A stretch of 64,000 nucleotides of DNA from Doris montereyensis (Eukaryota; Mollusca; Gastropoda; Nudibranchia; Dorididae), in NCBI GenBank assembly GCA_037039925.1, contig JAXRKP010000594.1, positions 185,001 through 249,000 on the forward strand, read 5' to 3'. Position numbers and translations under genes: made by a program. How positions within the stretch are numbered: position 1 is the first letter of the stretch; each line of letters begins with the position of its first letter. Below the pieces are notes generated by a model that was given only the letters and a program-made list of their open reading frames with translations, did no database searches and was not told the DNA's origin. Positions 1 to 9,129 of this stretch are shown in pieces.

Positions 1-230
1 CAGTGGACGGCATATGTGAAAGGCTATAATATCCTAACAGTGGATGGCTATAAAAGCTATAATATCCTACAGTGGATGATTCATCAAAGATAATGATTAC
101 AGTGGACTATGTGAAAGGCTATAATATCCTACAGTGGATTTAATGGCATATGTGTAAAGTTACTGGAAATTTAAAGGCCAGGTATAATATCCTACAGTGG
201 ACGGCATATGTGAAAGTTATGATGTGTAAA
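1..230. repeat. Degenerate minisatellite (TATAATATCCTACAGTGGA words)
   Basis: The word 'ataatatcctacagtgga' or a close variant recurs near positions 27, 59, 122 and 183. It is separated by shorter variants of 'ggcatatgtgaaaggc'. Spacing is irregular (about 30-65 bp), so this is a decayed tandem array. The array probably extends left of the window. No open frame of note is present. Confidence 0.6.
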
Positions 231-1020
231 CGACGATTACATGAAAATTTAATGTTGGTGTTTCCATGTATCCTAATGGACGTAATTTATGATGTGTAAA
301 CGATTACATGGAATAATCCATTTGTATGTAATGAAAATGGATAATATGTACAATTTCATGGATATTTAACTTTGGTGTTCCTCTTTTCATATGGATGCAT
401 TCATGAAAGTATGAAAGTGAAAGGCTGATGTCATCCTAAAGTGGACAATGCCATCATCATCCATTGAAGACTAGAGAAAGCTATAAATTCCTGATTTTCA
501 AAATGCATTTCCTCAATCGTGTTCTTGACTAAGACTTTTATGTTAATGCAATTTAATATCAGATATCCTCTTGAAAATTGATTGGTTTTGTGATAAATTC
601 ATGACATGTTATCCATTGACACTAACAACAGGGATGCTCTTGAGGTAGCAATACGAAATTTATGTCTCCAATCATTTTCTGTTTCCAGGTGGCATACCTA
701 ATGAGCAATTACGACATGATAAACCACGATTACATGGAAATTTACACGTTGAAAGTGTTTTCCATGTGTATTTAATGTAAGTAATTTTCATGATTTGTTT
801 CCCAAACCACGATTACATTTGTCTTCTTTCAAATTTAATTGTTGGTTTTTCCATTTGTATTTAATGCGTAATTTATGATTTGTAAATTTAGAAATTTTTC
901 TACAAATGAGAAATTTAACGTTGGTGTTTCCATTTGTATCCAAAGTAATGCTTAAAATAATGATGTGTAAACAACAATTTAAAATGGATATTTAATAGAT
1001 TGGTGTTTCCATGATGTACG
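218..1020. repeat. Degenerate tandem repeat, unit about 70-90 bp
   Basis: A composite unit of the words 'gatgtgtaaacgattacatg', 'aaatttaatgttggtgtttcc' and 'tgtatttaatgtaatttatga' recurs around 220, 290, 715, 795, 860, 915 and 990. Copies differ by many indels. A non-repeat stretch at roughly 470-700 interrupts the series and reappears at 1,345-1,455. No coding signal is seen. Confidence 0.55.
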
Positions 1021-1320
1021 TTATAGATAGGTAGGTATAGATGGATGATGTGTATATAGATAATTTACATCCGATATACAGATAAATAGATAGATCCCAG
1101 ATATAGGTAGGCAGATAGATGGATACAATGTATACATATATAGAAAGATCAAATATATAAACAGGTAGATAGATAGATAGATAGATAAGTAGATAGGTAG
1201 GTAGGTAGATAGATAGATAGGTAGATAGATAGATAGGTAGGTAGATAGATAGATAGGTAGATAGATCAGACAGACAGATAGATACTAAATAGACTAGACT
1301 AGACTAGATAGTGGTTATAG
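1021..1320. repeat. TAGA/GATA tetranucleotide microsatellite
   Basis: Dense 'tagatagata' and 'ggtaggtag' runs, purest from about 1,160 to 1,265, with an 'agacagacaga' variant near 1,268. It is a simple sequence repeat. Reverse-strand open frames over it are low-complexity (Tyr/Leu/Ser/Ile) and not genes. Confidence 0.85.
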
Positions 1321-1323
1321 ATA

Positions 1324-1640
1324 GATAATAATAGCCACATAATATTAATATCAGATGATCCTCTAGATAAATTGATTGGTTTTGTAGATAAATTCATGCA
1401 TATTGATAGAGATTTCCCATTGATAGCACTAACATAGGGATGCTCTTAAGGTAGAATAAGATAGCAGAATCTATAGATAGTTCTGGCATAGATAGATAGA
1501 TAAAAGGTATAAATTGATGGATAGAAGATAATTCATAGTCATAGATAGATAGATAGTGCATAATAACAGGCATAGCATCACGTAGACTAGATAGAATAGT
1601 ATAGATAGATACATAGATAGTCATCGATATACAGAAACGT
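1324..1640. repeat. Second copy of the 541-655 segment, laced with TAGATA
   Basis: Positions 1,345-1,455 match 555-655 through shared words such as 'aaattgattggttttgt', 'gataaattcatg' and 'agggatgctctt'. The second copy carries extra 'taga' or 'tagata' inserts inside otherwise matching words. The rest of the interval is scattered 'atagatagatag' in unique-looking sequence. Confidence 0.6.
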
Positions 1641-1984
1641 GATTTTTTTTGTGGTGAAACTTCTTCAGATATTGATTAGTTTCCCATCAAAATAAAATTT
1701 TGGACATTTGTCTTTCTAAAATCATCATTTATTGATAGTTTTTTATTGACATAACTTTCTGTATGAAGATTTATGAATATTACTAGAGTCATATTTGATT
1801 TTTTTCCATATCAGAATACTCATTATATAGATACTGTTTCTTAGATATATATTATACTGCTTCGTAAATTTATTTCATCCTTATTTTATGCACATTTATA
1901 AATTTAGTCAAATTTTTACAAATGAGCAGCAAATCTATTTATTATGCATCACATGGGTTTGTGTAGATAGCGTAAATATTAAAA
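1641..1984. other. No gene recognised (AT-rich)
   Basis: AT-rich sequence without a convincing open frame, RNA gene or repeat structure. It separates two TAGA-rich patches. Confidence 0.5.
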
Positions 1985-2145
1985 TAATGTGTAACGATAT
2001 TAACATAGAAAATTAAAATAGATAGATAGATAGATAGATTTTTTTGTTTGTAGGTATAGATAGATAGATATATAGATAGATGAGATAGTAGATTTTTGTT
2101 AGATAGATAGATAGATAGATAGGTAGGTATGTAGATGGACATACT
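1985..2145. repeat. TAGA microsatellite patch
   Basis: Runs of 'tagatagatagataga' around 2,022-2,037, 2,057-2,080 and 2,101-2,125 alternate with T-rich 'tttttgtttgtagg' sequence. Confidence 0.8.
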
Positions 2146-2560
2146 TTATAGATAATGATGGGTTTTATGTTTGTAGTTAGATAGAGAAATACTTATCATA
2201 GATATACTACAGTTATATAGATACTGTATGACAATGGGTTTTTGTTTGTAGTCATAGACATACTACAGTTATATAAATACTGTATGACGATGGGTTTTTT
2301 GTTTGTAGTCATAGACATATACAGTTACATACTACTGTATACAGATGGGAAAGATAGACAAACTACAGTTATATAAATAGGTATATGACGATGGGTTTTT
2401 TGTTTGTAGTCAGACATACTACAGTTATATAAAGACTGTATGATAGATGGGTTTTTTGTTTGTAGTCATAGACATACTACAGTTATATAAATACTGTATG
2501 ACAGGTCATAGACATACTACAGTTATATAAATAGATATGACAATGGGTTTTTTGGGATGA
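2146..2560. repeat. Minisatellite, unit about 58 bp, about 7 copies
   Basis: The unit contains 'tgacgatgggttttttg', 'tttgtagtcatagaca' and 'tactacagttatataaata'. Successive copies begin near 2,150, 2,230, 2,288, 2,345, 2,390, 2,450 and 2,530. Copies differ by short indels, including gained 'taga' words, and some are truncated. Confidence 0.75.
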
Positions 2561-2749
2561 TTTTTGGTGTTTAGGTTTTGGGGCTTTCATCTTCTTTTCT
2601 TCCGAAAGCGCTTGAGACTTGGTTCACCTTATCATGCCACAGACATGAGAAATCTTTCCATTAAAGTTGGTGACAAGCATAGACAGTCCAGATGTCCACA
2701 CTTTGACTTGGTAAGAAGGCTCCATGTCATTCATATGTGATACGCACCT
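2561..2749. other. No gene recognised
   Basis: Short stretch between the minisatellite and the minus-strand LINE remnant. It may hold the decayed 3' UTR of that LINE, but no feature proves it. Confidence 0.35.
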
Positions 2750-3165
2750 GTTTTCCCATTAGGGGTAGCCACAGCATATCATCTTTCTCCATCTTGTTCT
2801 ATCCTGTTTGTCTCAATTTCTTGCACCAACGATTTTCATGTCTTCCTGCACCGTGTCCATACACCTTCGTTTTGGTCTTTCCCTCTTCCTCCTACCTGGT
2901 ATGTCGATTCGCCACACCTTCTGTCCAATATATTTGATATCCCTTCTCTTGTCTGTACCATCTCAGTCTGCCTTCCCTAACTTTGCTTCCTAACCCACGT
3001 ACTTGGGTTTTCCCTCGTATACGTTCATTCCGAATCTTATCCAACCTTGACACATCCAAGGAGAACCACAACGTCTTCATCTCAGTCACCTCTAACTCTT
3101 CTTCTTGTCATTTTGTCAGGGCAAGGTTTCCAGGCCATACATCGAATAGAAACCTCTATTAATAC
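2750..3165 (-). pseudogene. Decayed RTE-like LINE, C-terminal part of the reverse-transcriptase polyprotein
   Basis: Read on the minus strand, broken frames give a recognisable order. First comes 'YGLET' (the usual 'YGAET/YGSE' after the RT palm). Next are 'EVTEMKTLWFSLDVSRLDKIRNE' type residues at about 3,090-3,010, then 'VREGRLRWY' near 2,955, and finally 'MDTVQEDMKIVG' and 'RTRWRKMICCGYP' near 2,840-2,760. This is the C-terminal signature of invertebrate RTE/BovB-like non-LTR elements ('M..LRW..G..R.DR.RN..IR', 'LRW[YF]GH', 'W.D...EDL'). Several stops and frameshifts break it. The RT catalytic core is not recognisable upstream on that strand, so the copy is partial and dead. It is a different copy from the plus-strand LINE at 4.5-9.8 kb. 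Confidence 0.7.
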
Positions 3166-3239
3166 TACTATTCATATGAATTTGACTGGGTAGGCTTTGA
3201 CCGAAGAGTTGTAATCACTTTAGCCGACACAAACCAGAA

Positions 3240-3420
3240 ATCTGGATCTCTAGCTCTATTGAAATGTTGATACAACACTTTTCATAGCCAACCCATCTAT
3301 CTCATCAGTCTAACATTCCCTTACTCTCCAATTTTTCCTTTTTTATTTGGACACATTGTATAACTGCCTTTGTTTCCTCATTAACGCCATGAATAAACAA
3401 TAATAATAATAAAAATCTCC
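3240..3420 (+). other. Possible LINE 3' UTR with (AAT)n tail
   Basis: The stretch ends in 'atgaataaacaataataataataa' type sequence at about 3,389-3,412, which resembles the short AAT-repeat tail ending the LINE at 9,755-9,780. No coding sequence is recognised upstream. This could equally be a plain AAT microsatellite. Confidence 0.3.
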
Positions 3421-4499
3421 CCTTAAACATTGTGTAAAAAAACACAGTGACTGGTCTATGAGTACTATTAATCATAATGACAAAATATGGTCAAAATATG
3501 AGTACGTCATTTTCATGGATTCTTTCATATGTTCTCCAGCATAGACAAATCAACCATACAATGTCTTTGCGTCTGAAATGACTTTAAATATTTTATGTCA
3601 AGAGTAACATTACAAATGTCATCAACTATATACACACAATCTCCACCACTCATACAATCCCCGGACATTAATCAGCCATTTGGTACACAGGTCGTAATCT
3701 GGGTTTTCCCTGAGTCTCTTGGTTCCATTGCACATGGCATCTCTAAACCCTTGTAATGTATTGCGTCTGGGCTTCCTTCAGCACATTCTCACGGCTCCAT
3801 TCCTGAAAGCACAAAAACATATTGATGTTAATATTCAAAGTTACAATATGGTCTTTTACGTCACTATTGACGATTCTGTAACAGTTGTGTCACTACTGTG
3901 CCTAGGCTAATGTTATTATGAGGAATGTATAGATGCCTAGCCATATTTCTTTCCTCTCTGATCTTTGCCTCTTCCGCATTTACTCAGAGTAATATACTGG
4001 TCAATTAGTCACAGATACAAGAGGTTTTGTCAGGGTGGCAGCCGGAATGGCCGACTCTTTTCCATTTCCAACCACTGAGGGTTCTTTTACATCCGCAAAG
4101 GCACATAGGACCTCCTAGATCAGCATCCATCTGTGATAGGACTACGTACTCAATTTATCCTGCCTTGTCACATTTAGGAGGAAGAAAGTAGGGGAGAAAG
4201 GAGCGGGAGGGGGGGGTGTGGAGCAGGTTCTGAGAGTTTTATTTGAAACACAAAGACAAAACGGGATTTAGCCTAACCTTGGCTATGGACTTCAGCCTGC
4301 TGAAATTAGTGGAGAAAATCATTTCACGTATTTCGGTTGCCATGGAAAAGGACACCATCTTAAATTTCACATGTAAAAGTTGGTCATTTTCAAAATGCAA
4401 AGGTTCCGCTTGGTTCATTTGACAAACTTGAAACATTTAACCAGGCAGTGGACAGGTAAGCACCTGTATGAGGATTAGGCGGCCCCGCCCTCCGCAAGT
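3421..4499. other. No gene recognised
   Basis: Short open frames on both strands (for example 3,719-3,910 plus and 4,239-4,436 minus) match nothing I recognise and have no supporting signals. A G-rich patch lies at about 4,190-4,220. Treated as unassigned. Confidence 0.5.
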
Positions 4500-4504
4500 C
4501 TCCA

Positions 4505-4702
4505 GCTGCCTTGCAGGCGAGTCTTGACTGACCAAAGACTAAGGGAGTTAACCCTGACAGAAAACAACCTGCTGCCTTGCAGGCCGGTCTTGGTTGAGCA
4601 AAGGCTAAGGGAGTTAACCCTGACAGAAAATAACAATCTGCTGCCTTGAGGGCTGCTTTTGAGCAATCAAAGGCTAAGGGAGTTAACCCTGACAGAAAAT
4701 AA
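4505..4702 (+). repeat. Three tandem copies, about 66-69 bp, at the LINE 5' end
   Basis: 'ctgccttgcag' or its variant starts at 4,506, 4,572 and 4,641. Each copy continues to 'aaggctaagggagttaacc' and 'ctgacagaaaa'. The array sits directly before the LINE coding start, where some LINEs carry promoter-like tandem monomers. A promoter role is inferred only from position. Confidence 0.7.
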
Positions 4703-4858
4703 CGTCGGTAGGAGACCTCAAGGTGGCAGCCCCGACATCTACCTAGGGTACAGTGGGCCAATCCCCTGCTTATCCAAAACAAACTGATTCAAATTATTAA
4801 ATATGATGATATACACGGATTGAACTTTCGACAATGACTCTGGAAAAGAACACAAACT

Positions 4859-5139
4859 GTGATTTTTGGAACATGGAATATTAGGGCAATAAATGGGTTA
4901 GAATTAGCTGAAGAAATGGAAAAATTCAAAGTAGACATTTTAGCCATTACAGAAACAAAGATAACAGGGCAAAGAATAGAAAATGTAGGACCACATCATA
5001 CTTTTATCTTCTCAGGAGTAGATGCCAAATATAGAGCTAGAGCAGGAGTAGGCCTCCTAATGCATAAAAGGCAAGAAAAGCTACTAGAAAGTTGGAAATT
5101 TATAAGTAGAAACACCAGGAGGAATAATAGGTAAAGAAG
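4859..5139 (+). pseudogene. LINE apurinic-like endonuclease domain, N-terminal fragment
   Basis: The open frame begins 'IFGTWNIRAING' and continues through 'VDILAITETK' and 'ARAGVGLLMHK'. These are the N-terminal blocks of the exonuclease-endonuclease-phosphatase fold used by non-LTR elements to nick target DNA. The Asn of 'WNIR' and the Glu of 'TETK' are the expected metal and active-site positions. Upstream, 'MTLEKNTN' lies in another frame, so a frameshift separates it. The frame ends at 5,132, well before the later endonuclease blocks. Sequence at about 5,160-5,290 picks up again near 'VEFCLK', 'NTFFPYKE' and 'SIIDYIIVSS' in shifted frames, which implies a deletion of the middle of the domain. 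Confidence 0.75.
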
Positions 5140-6070
5140 GCGACATAACAACTTCTCCAAATGGAGAGAGACCAGTAGAATTTTGCCTAAAAATAAGATG
5201 AAAATAGCGAACACCTTTTTTCCTTATAAAGAACAAATATACAAGTAAGAGTAAATGAAGACAGATGTGAAAAGTCAATCATAGACTACATAATAGTTAG
5301 CAGCTTCCTTTTTTACATTCAATATAGAAGAATTAAATAAACCAGTAGTAAAGCAGATGTCCAGGATAAAAAGATTTATCAGTGAAAAGCAGATGGATCT
5401 GAATGATAGCACAATAGAAGAAAAAGTGGCAAATGTATAAAGAAACACTCCTCAATTCTACTGAAGCGGCCTGTGGTAGGAAACAAATTAAAGGAGATAG
5501 GAAAAGAACAGCATGGTGGAATGAGAACGTCAAGAGTAAGATCAAAAAAAAAAAAAGGATTCCTGGGAGAAATACTCGCAAACAAAGAGGCCAGAGGATA
5601 GGATAGATTACGTGAGTAAAAGAACTATCACTAAAGTGGAAGTAAGGAAAGCAAAACAGGAACAGTGGGAAGAGTGTGGACAAAGACTCCAAGAAAGCTA
5701 TCAAGGAAATTGAAAGCTGTTCTAGGGGTCAATGAAGAGCATGAGAAAGACCAAAGCATGCCCAAAACGACAAATTAAGAACACTAAAGGATAAATAATG
5801 AAAGAAGACAGCAAAATCATGCAAACAAGTATTTTCAACAATTATATAATCCCTCCAGAACATATGAAACAAGGAGTAAAGATCAATTAGCAAACGTAAC
5901 AAGTAATCCAGAAGAGACAAATGAAGATGTAGATATTTCAATGGAAGAACTCTAAACAGTTATAAGAAAAGTGAAATTAGGAAAGGTCCTAGGAGCAGAT
6001 CAGGTTTATCCAGAAAAGATTAAAAACCAAAGGAGAGAGGCAGACAAACTACTACATCATGCAATGGATG
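5140..6070 (+). pseudogene. LINE endonuclease end and linker before the RT, multiply frameshifted
   Basis: Conceptual pieces in different frames include 'SIIDYIIVSS' (end of the endonuclease), 'AWWNENVKSKIKKKK' near 5,510-5,550, 'NKYFQQLYNPSRTYETRSK' near 5,820-5,880, and 'VIRKVKLGKVLGADQVYPE' near 5,960-6,010. The last one is the usual 'A...K.GKA.G.D.I..E' block ahead of the RT. Many stops and 1-2 bp shifts are present. The reverse-strand frames over this interval are hydrophobic shadows of A-rich coding sequence. Confidence 0.65.
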
Positions 6071-6366
6071 GTGAATGAATGATTTATGATAAGTTGATGA
6101 ATGTGTATGAAGCTAAACTGATTTGTCTACAATTTGTTTTTTTTAAATGTATATTGCTTCACCGCACTATCTATTTACTCACCTTTGTATCTTTATATAT
6201 TTATCCTAAAATCTATACATTTAATGATTAACTTAAGCTAAATTTGTTTTTAATTTAAGGACATTGATGTATTCGTCTATTTTTCAAAACTAGATAATCC
6301 AAGTATAATTTCCTTTTTTAAAGGATCAATAAAGACAATTGAATTGAATTGAATTGAATTGAATTG
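6070..6366 (+). mobile_element. Short LINE-type 3' fragment with (TTGAA)n tail inserted in the LINE
   Basis: LINE coding similarity stops after 'LLHHAMDG' (about 6,072) and resumes at about 6,370 just ahead of 'GTVVPIHKK'. The intervening AT-rich piece ends 'aggatcaataaagacaattg' followed by four to five 'attga' units (about 6,338-6,366). A polyadenylation-like word plus a pentanucleotide tail is typical of 5'-truncated LINEs of the CR1/jockey type, or SINEs that borrow their ends. No clean target duplication is seen, so the left border is approximate. Confidence 0.5.
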
Positions 6367-6373
6367 AACAATC

Positions 6374-6875
6374 ATGGTAGTCAAAACAGCTGCCAGACGA
6401 CTGAAAAAAGGAACGGTAGTACCAATACACAAGAAAGAATCAACTATGGAATGCTATAGAGGGATATCACTACTTAATGTACCAGGAAAGGTGTTTGCCG
6501 GGACACTGGAAATGAGACTAAGGAAAAGAGTAGAAGATCATATTGAAGAACACTAGAGTGGATTTAGACCAGGAAGAAGTGTACAAGACCATATATTTAC
6601 AATTAGACAAATAATAGAAAAATTCCTTGAGAGAAACATTGACTTGCACCTGTGTTTTATTGACTTAGAAAAGGCATTTGACACTGTGAAGAGGGACGAG
6701 CTATGGCATTCCTTAAAAGAACACAATATAGAGCAAAATTTAATAGAAGCCATTAAAAGTTTTTACATTAAACCAACATGTGCAGTGAGAGTAGCTGGAA
6801 AAGTGTCGGACGAATTTGATGTAGATATATAGAAGTAAGACAGGGTTGTACCCTAAATCCTCTTTTATTTATCAC
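6374..6875 (+). pseudogene. LINE reverse transcriptase, fingers and first palm blocks
   Basis: Blocks in order: 'GTVVPIHKK', 'ECYRGISLLNVPGKVF', a TAG stop at 6,554, 'SGFRPGRSVQDHIFTIRQI', 'LCFIDLEKAFDTVKR' (the first catalytic Asp-containing palm motif), 'SFY', a stop near 6,830, then 'EVRQGCTLNPLLF' in a shifted frame up to 6,875. These match RT motifs 0 to 4 of non-LTR elements. The reading then runs straight into the 2-kb transposon insertion. The residue order is clear, so the RT identity is secure, and the stop and frameshift make the copy inactive. Confidence 0.88.
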
Positions 6876-6898
6876 ATTGATCTGTCCCCGCGGAAAAT
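6876..6898 (+). repeat. Left target duplication (ATTGAT) and left terminal inverted repeat
   Basis: Positions 6,876-6,881 are ATTGAT and 6,882-6,898 are CTGTCCCCGCGGAAAAT. Both recur at the right end, the second as its reverse complement. Confidence 0.88.
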
Positions 6899-8026
6899 TG
6901 CAAATGAAAAAGCCAAAAATTGCATTCAAAATTCAAAAAATTGCATGCAAAAAAGGTAAAAATTGCAAGGAAAAATTGCAAATTTAAATCATTGTTTTCA
7001 ATAAACAGCGCACAATTATTTCTTGTTTTTAATATTTTATTTCTAACTTACTAGTAGAACATCCATTCTCCGAATGGGAGGAAAAGAAAACAAAATAAAG
7101 TACAAAAAAATATGAATTTATAATTAAGAGATGTTAAATGAAGAGAGTCTACAGATCCAAACTTTACCCGAATAAAAATCCTTTGTATTTCAATTTTGAG
7201 CTTACGAGCATTATATTTATATGGAAGACTCAATGTTTATAATGAGATGAGATCAACTACAAAAGAAAGTCATTCCCAACAAATTTGTTGTAGTACAGGA
7301 AGAGAAGGCTCTGAAGACTCTCTTCATTTAACCTTCTTCTTCTGTCACTTAATATTAATTTAAGAGGGAAAAGCTCCTTTCTGCATCTGCTGAATTGACA
7401 GTGGCATACATATAACGCAATGTCAAATTTGATAGGGTGGGAAGTTGTTCCTTGCAAGACTTTCAAAAAAGCTCCAGGTCTATGGAAGTAGTGGAATGAT
7501 TCTTCACAGCTTGGGGTCCAAGGTGATTGCGATACTTGTGCAATTCATGTTCAGGCACAATGTCCAAGCCAGGCACCCCACTCAAGTCCAATTCTGGAAA
7601 AACTATCAACTTGGCTGGGTTGAAAAACATGGCATTCTGGAGGAATTTAATTCCTGGCTGACCAGCAGGTGTCAAGCATTTGTCCAATTTTTGGGCTGTC
7701 AACGTGTATGCTGACGTGAAGTTGTCCTCCAGCAAAATCCTGCTGTACTGGTCCAAATCTTCTGTGAAGTACCTTTCAGCTTGGGCCCTAGAGACTCCAC
7801 CATCAAAGGCAAATTCCATGTCCTTTAAAGTAGACCAAACCTGAAAATAGAATCGTTGCAACAAGAGATTGAATGAAAGGTAAACCATTAATAATACAGC
7901 AGGGAAACAGATTAAGATCCCAAAACATTTTCACTAAGGAATGTTTCACATCTATATAACAAATAAAATACTTTTGCTATTTTCACCCCCCCAAAAAAAA
8001 ACCTAAAAAAAAACTAAATAAAAAAA

Positions 8027-8030
<4 letters not shown>

Positions 8031-8099
<69 letters not shown>
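8031..8099. repeat. (AT)n microsatellite inside the hAT-like element
   Basis: About 33 perfect AT units preceded by A-rich sequence. It lies in the putative intron between the main exon and the 8,311-8,354 exon. Confidence 0.95.
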
Positions 8100-8103
<4 letters not shown>

Positions 8104-8170
8104 GTCTAAAAATGCTATACATATATAAATAAAAATGCCAATATGTCTACCAACAGCTGAGAGAAAATTA

Positions 8171-8270
8171 CATCTGTATAGGTTTAGGCATCAGATTGTA
8201 GCCCATGTACAAGTAAATGACATCTGTATAGGTTTAGGCATCAGATTGTAGCCCATGTACAAGTAAATGA
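8171..8270. repeat. Exact 50-bp tandem duplication
   Basis: Positions 8,171-8,220 and 8,221-8,270 are identical (start 'catctgtataggtttaggca'). Perfect identity inside an otherwise decayed element means the duplication is recent or is a sequencing/assembly duplication. Confidence 0.95.
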
Positions 8271-8826
8271 TGCAAACACATAAGAGAGATGAGTTTAAAC
8301 TTTTGCTTACCCACATGCTCTGCTGCCTCTACATAAGTACCGTACATATTGTAGCTGTCATTAATATTACTTGAGGGGTGAACAACATAATTTTATGTTT
8401 GAAAAAAAAACAATCAAAAGCTGTCAATTGTACTTACATTCATGGCCATAGGTGACTGACTTTGAAAGGCCTCCACAAACTGCATGCTCTTCTCTTTGAT
8501 GACGGTCCCGGGCTGTAGTCTTAGAGCCTTTCTTTGAGGTATCATTAGGCATGGTGTTTGATACTCAGAATAGTCAATAGCGTAAATTTGATCGAGATGA
8601 AGAGATGCAGGTTGAGTCAATCAGATTAAATTAAAACAAAGAATGAATTATTTACTTCTTGTGTTGTCAAGGGAAGTTACTCGCGAAATTTTAATAGTGT
8701 TGTGTGGCAGTGGCAGTAGCATTTTCCCATGTTTAGCATATATACGACTCCATAACAGGGAAAAATCATAAAAAATGCAAAAAAATCGCGGCATTTGTCA
8801 AAATTGCGGTTCTGTTGCAGTAGGTC

Positions 8827-8887
8827 CGAAAAATCGCGGCCGCGACGCGGCCGCAAGCGTCGCGATTTTCCGCGGGGACAGATTGAT
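8827..8887. repeat. Right subterminal hairpin, right TIR and target duplication
   Basis: GCGGCCGC occurs at 8,836-8,843 and 8,847-8,854 around a 3-bp spacer, giving a strong GC hairpin. The right TIR is 8,865-8,881 and the ATTGAT duplicate is 8,882-8,887. Confidence 0.85.
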
Positions 8888-9110
8888 GGATTCAGTCACA
8901 GAGGCATCCTCAAAAATGAAGAAAATGAATGTGGGTATCTGGAAGCTCAAACCAGTAGATGTAGCAATGCTTTCATTTGCTGATGATTTAATTCTGTTTG
9001 GAAAATCAGAAAGTGACCTTCAGTCGAATATCAACATGATGAATAAAGAATTAAATAAAAGAGGAATGAGAGTAATGCAAAGAAAACAAAAACAATGCTA
9101 GTAACTAGAA
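8888..9110 (+). pseudogene. LINE reverse transcriptase, catalytic FADD palm block
   Basis: The frame continues the RT from 6,875. It reads 'DSVTEASSKMKKM', then 'VDVAMLSFADDLILFGKSE', where FADD is the metal-binding catalytic pair of non-LTR reverse transcriptases, then 'DLQSNINMMNKELNKRGMRV'. It ends at a stop (TAG) at about 9,100. A following 'NAS/KTKTMLVT' type block appears shifted, as 'KTKTMLVTRKLKQ' in another frame. The catalytic residues survive but the gene is broken elsewhere. Confidence 0.88.
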
Positions 9111-9129
9111 AGCTAAAACAAAAAAAAAT

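Larger units (their letters stand above)
7257..8620 (-). pseudogene. hAT-like transposase remnant (dimerisation domain) with candidate introns
   Basis: The minus-strand main exon starts at 7,840, after 'ttttcag'. It runs 'VWSTLKDMEFAFDGG', 'LSGVPGLDIVPEHELHKYR' and 'STTSIDLELF', then a TGA where Trp is expected (about 7,464). It continues 'KEQLPTLSNLTLRYMYATVNS', 'ADAERSFSL', then a frameshift near 7,370, then 'LKLILSDRRRRLNEESLQS' and 'LLFLYYNKFVG' to 7,257. 'L...A......SA..ERSFS..K.I....R..L' is the hAT C-terminal dimerisation signature. Two candidate upstream exons follow splice rules. One is 8,311-8,354 ('YNMYGTYVEAAEHV') between a CAG acceptor and a GTAAGC donor. The other ends at 8,439 with the donor GTAAGT and encodes 'MTQPASLHLDQIYAIDYSEY'. 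Exon phases do not all agree, so the gene model is tentative. No catalytic DDE core or BED finger is visible. Confidence 0.75.
6882..8881 (-). mobile_element. hAT-like DNA transposon, internally decayed, exactly 2,000 bp
   Basis: The element is bounded by a perfect 17-bp inverted repeat and flanked by ATTGAT on both sides. Deleting it with one ATTGAT copy rejoins the LINE reverse transcriptase in frame ('LLFITLMDSVTEA'), which fixes both borders to the base. The minus strand encodes a hAT-family C-terminal dimerisation region (7,257-7,840) and candidate upstream exons. The left end has about five 'aaaattgca' subterminal words and the right end a GC-rich hairpin. Full hAT transposases usually exceed 500 residues. 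Only about half that is present, with stops, so this copy is non-autonomous. hAT elements normally make 8-bp duplications, so 6 bp is odd. Confidence 0.85.

Noticed and set aside
2737..2993. Plus-strand open frames around 2.7-3.0 kb
   Set aside because: Antisense of the minus-strand LINE C-terminal remnant.
5333..5941. Hydrophobic minus-strand open frames
   Set aside because: Antisense of A-rich LINE linker sequence. The Phe/Leu richness is a by-product of Lys/Glu-rich codons on the plus strand.
7445..7714. Plus-strand open frame inside the hAT-like element
   Set aside because: It is the antisense shadow of the transposase dimerisation region, which is recognisable on the minus strand.
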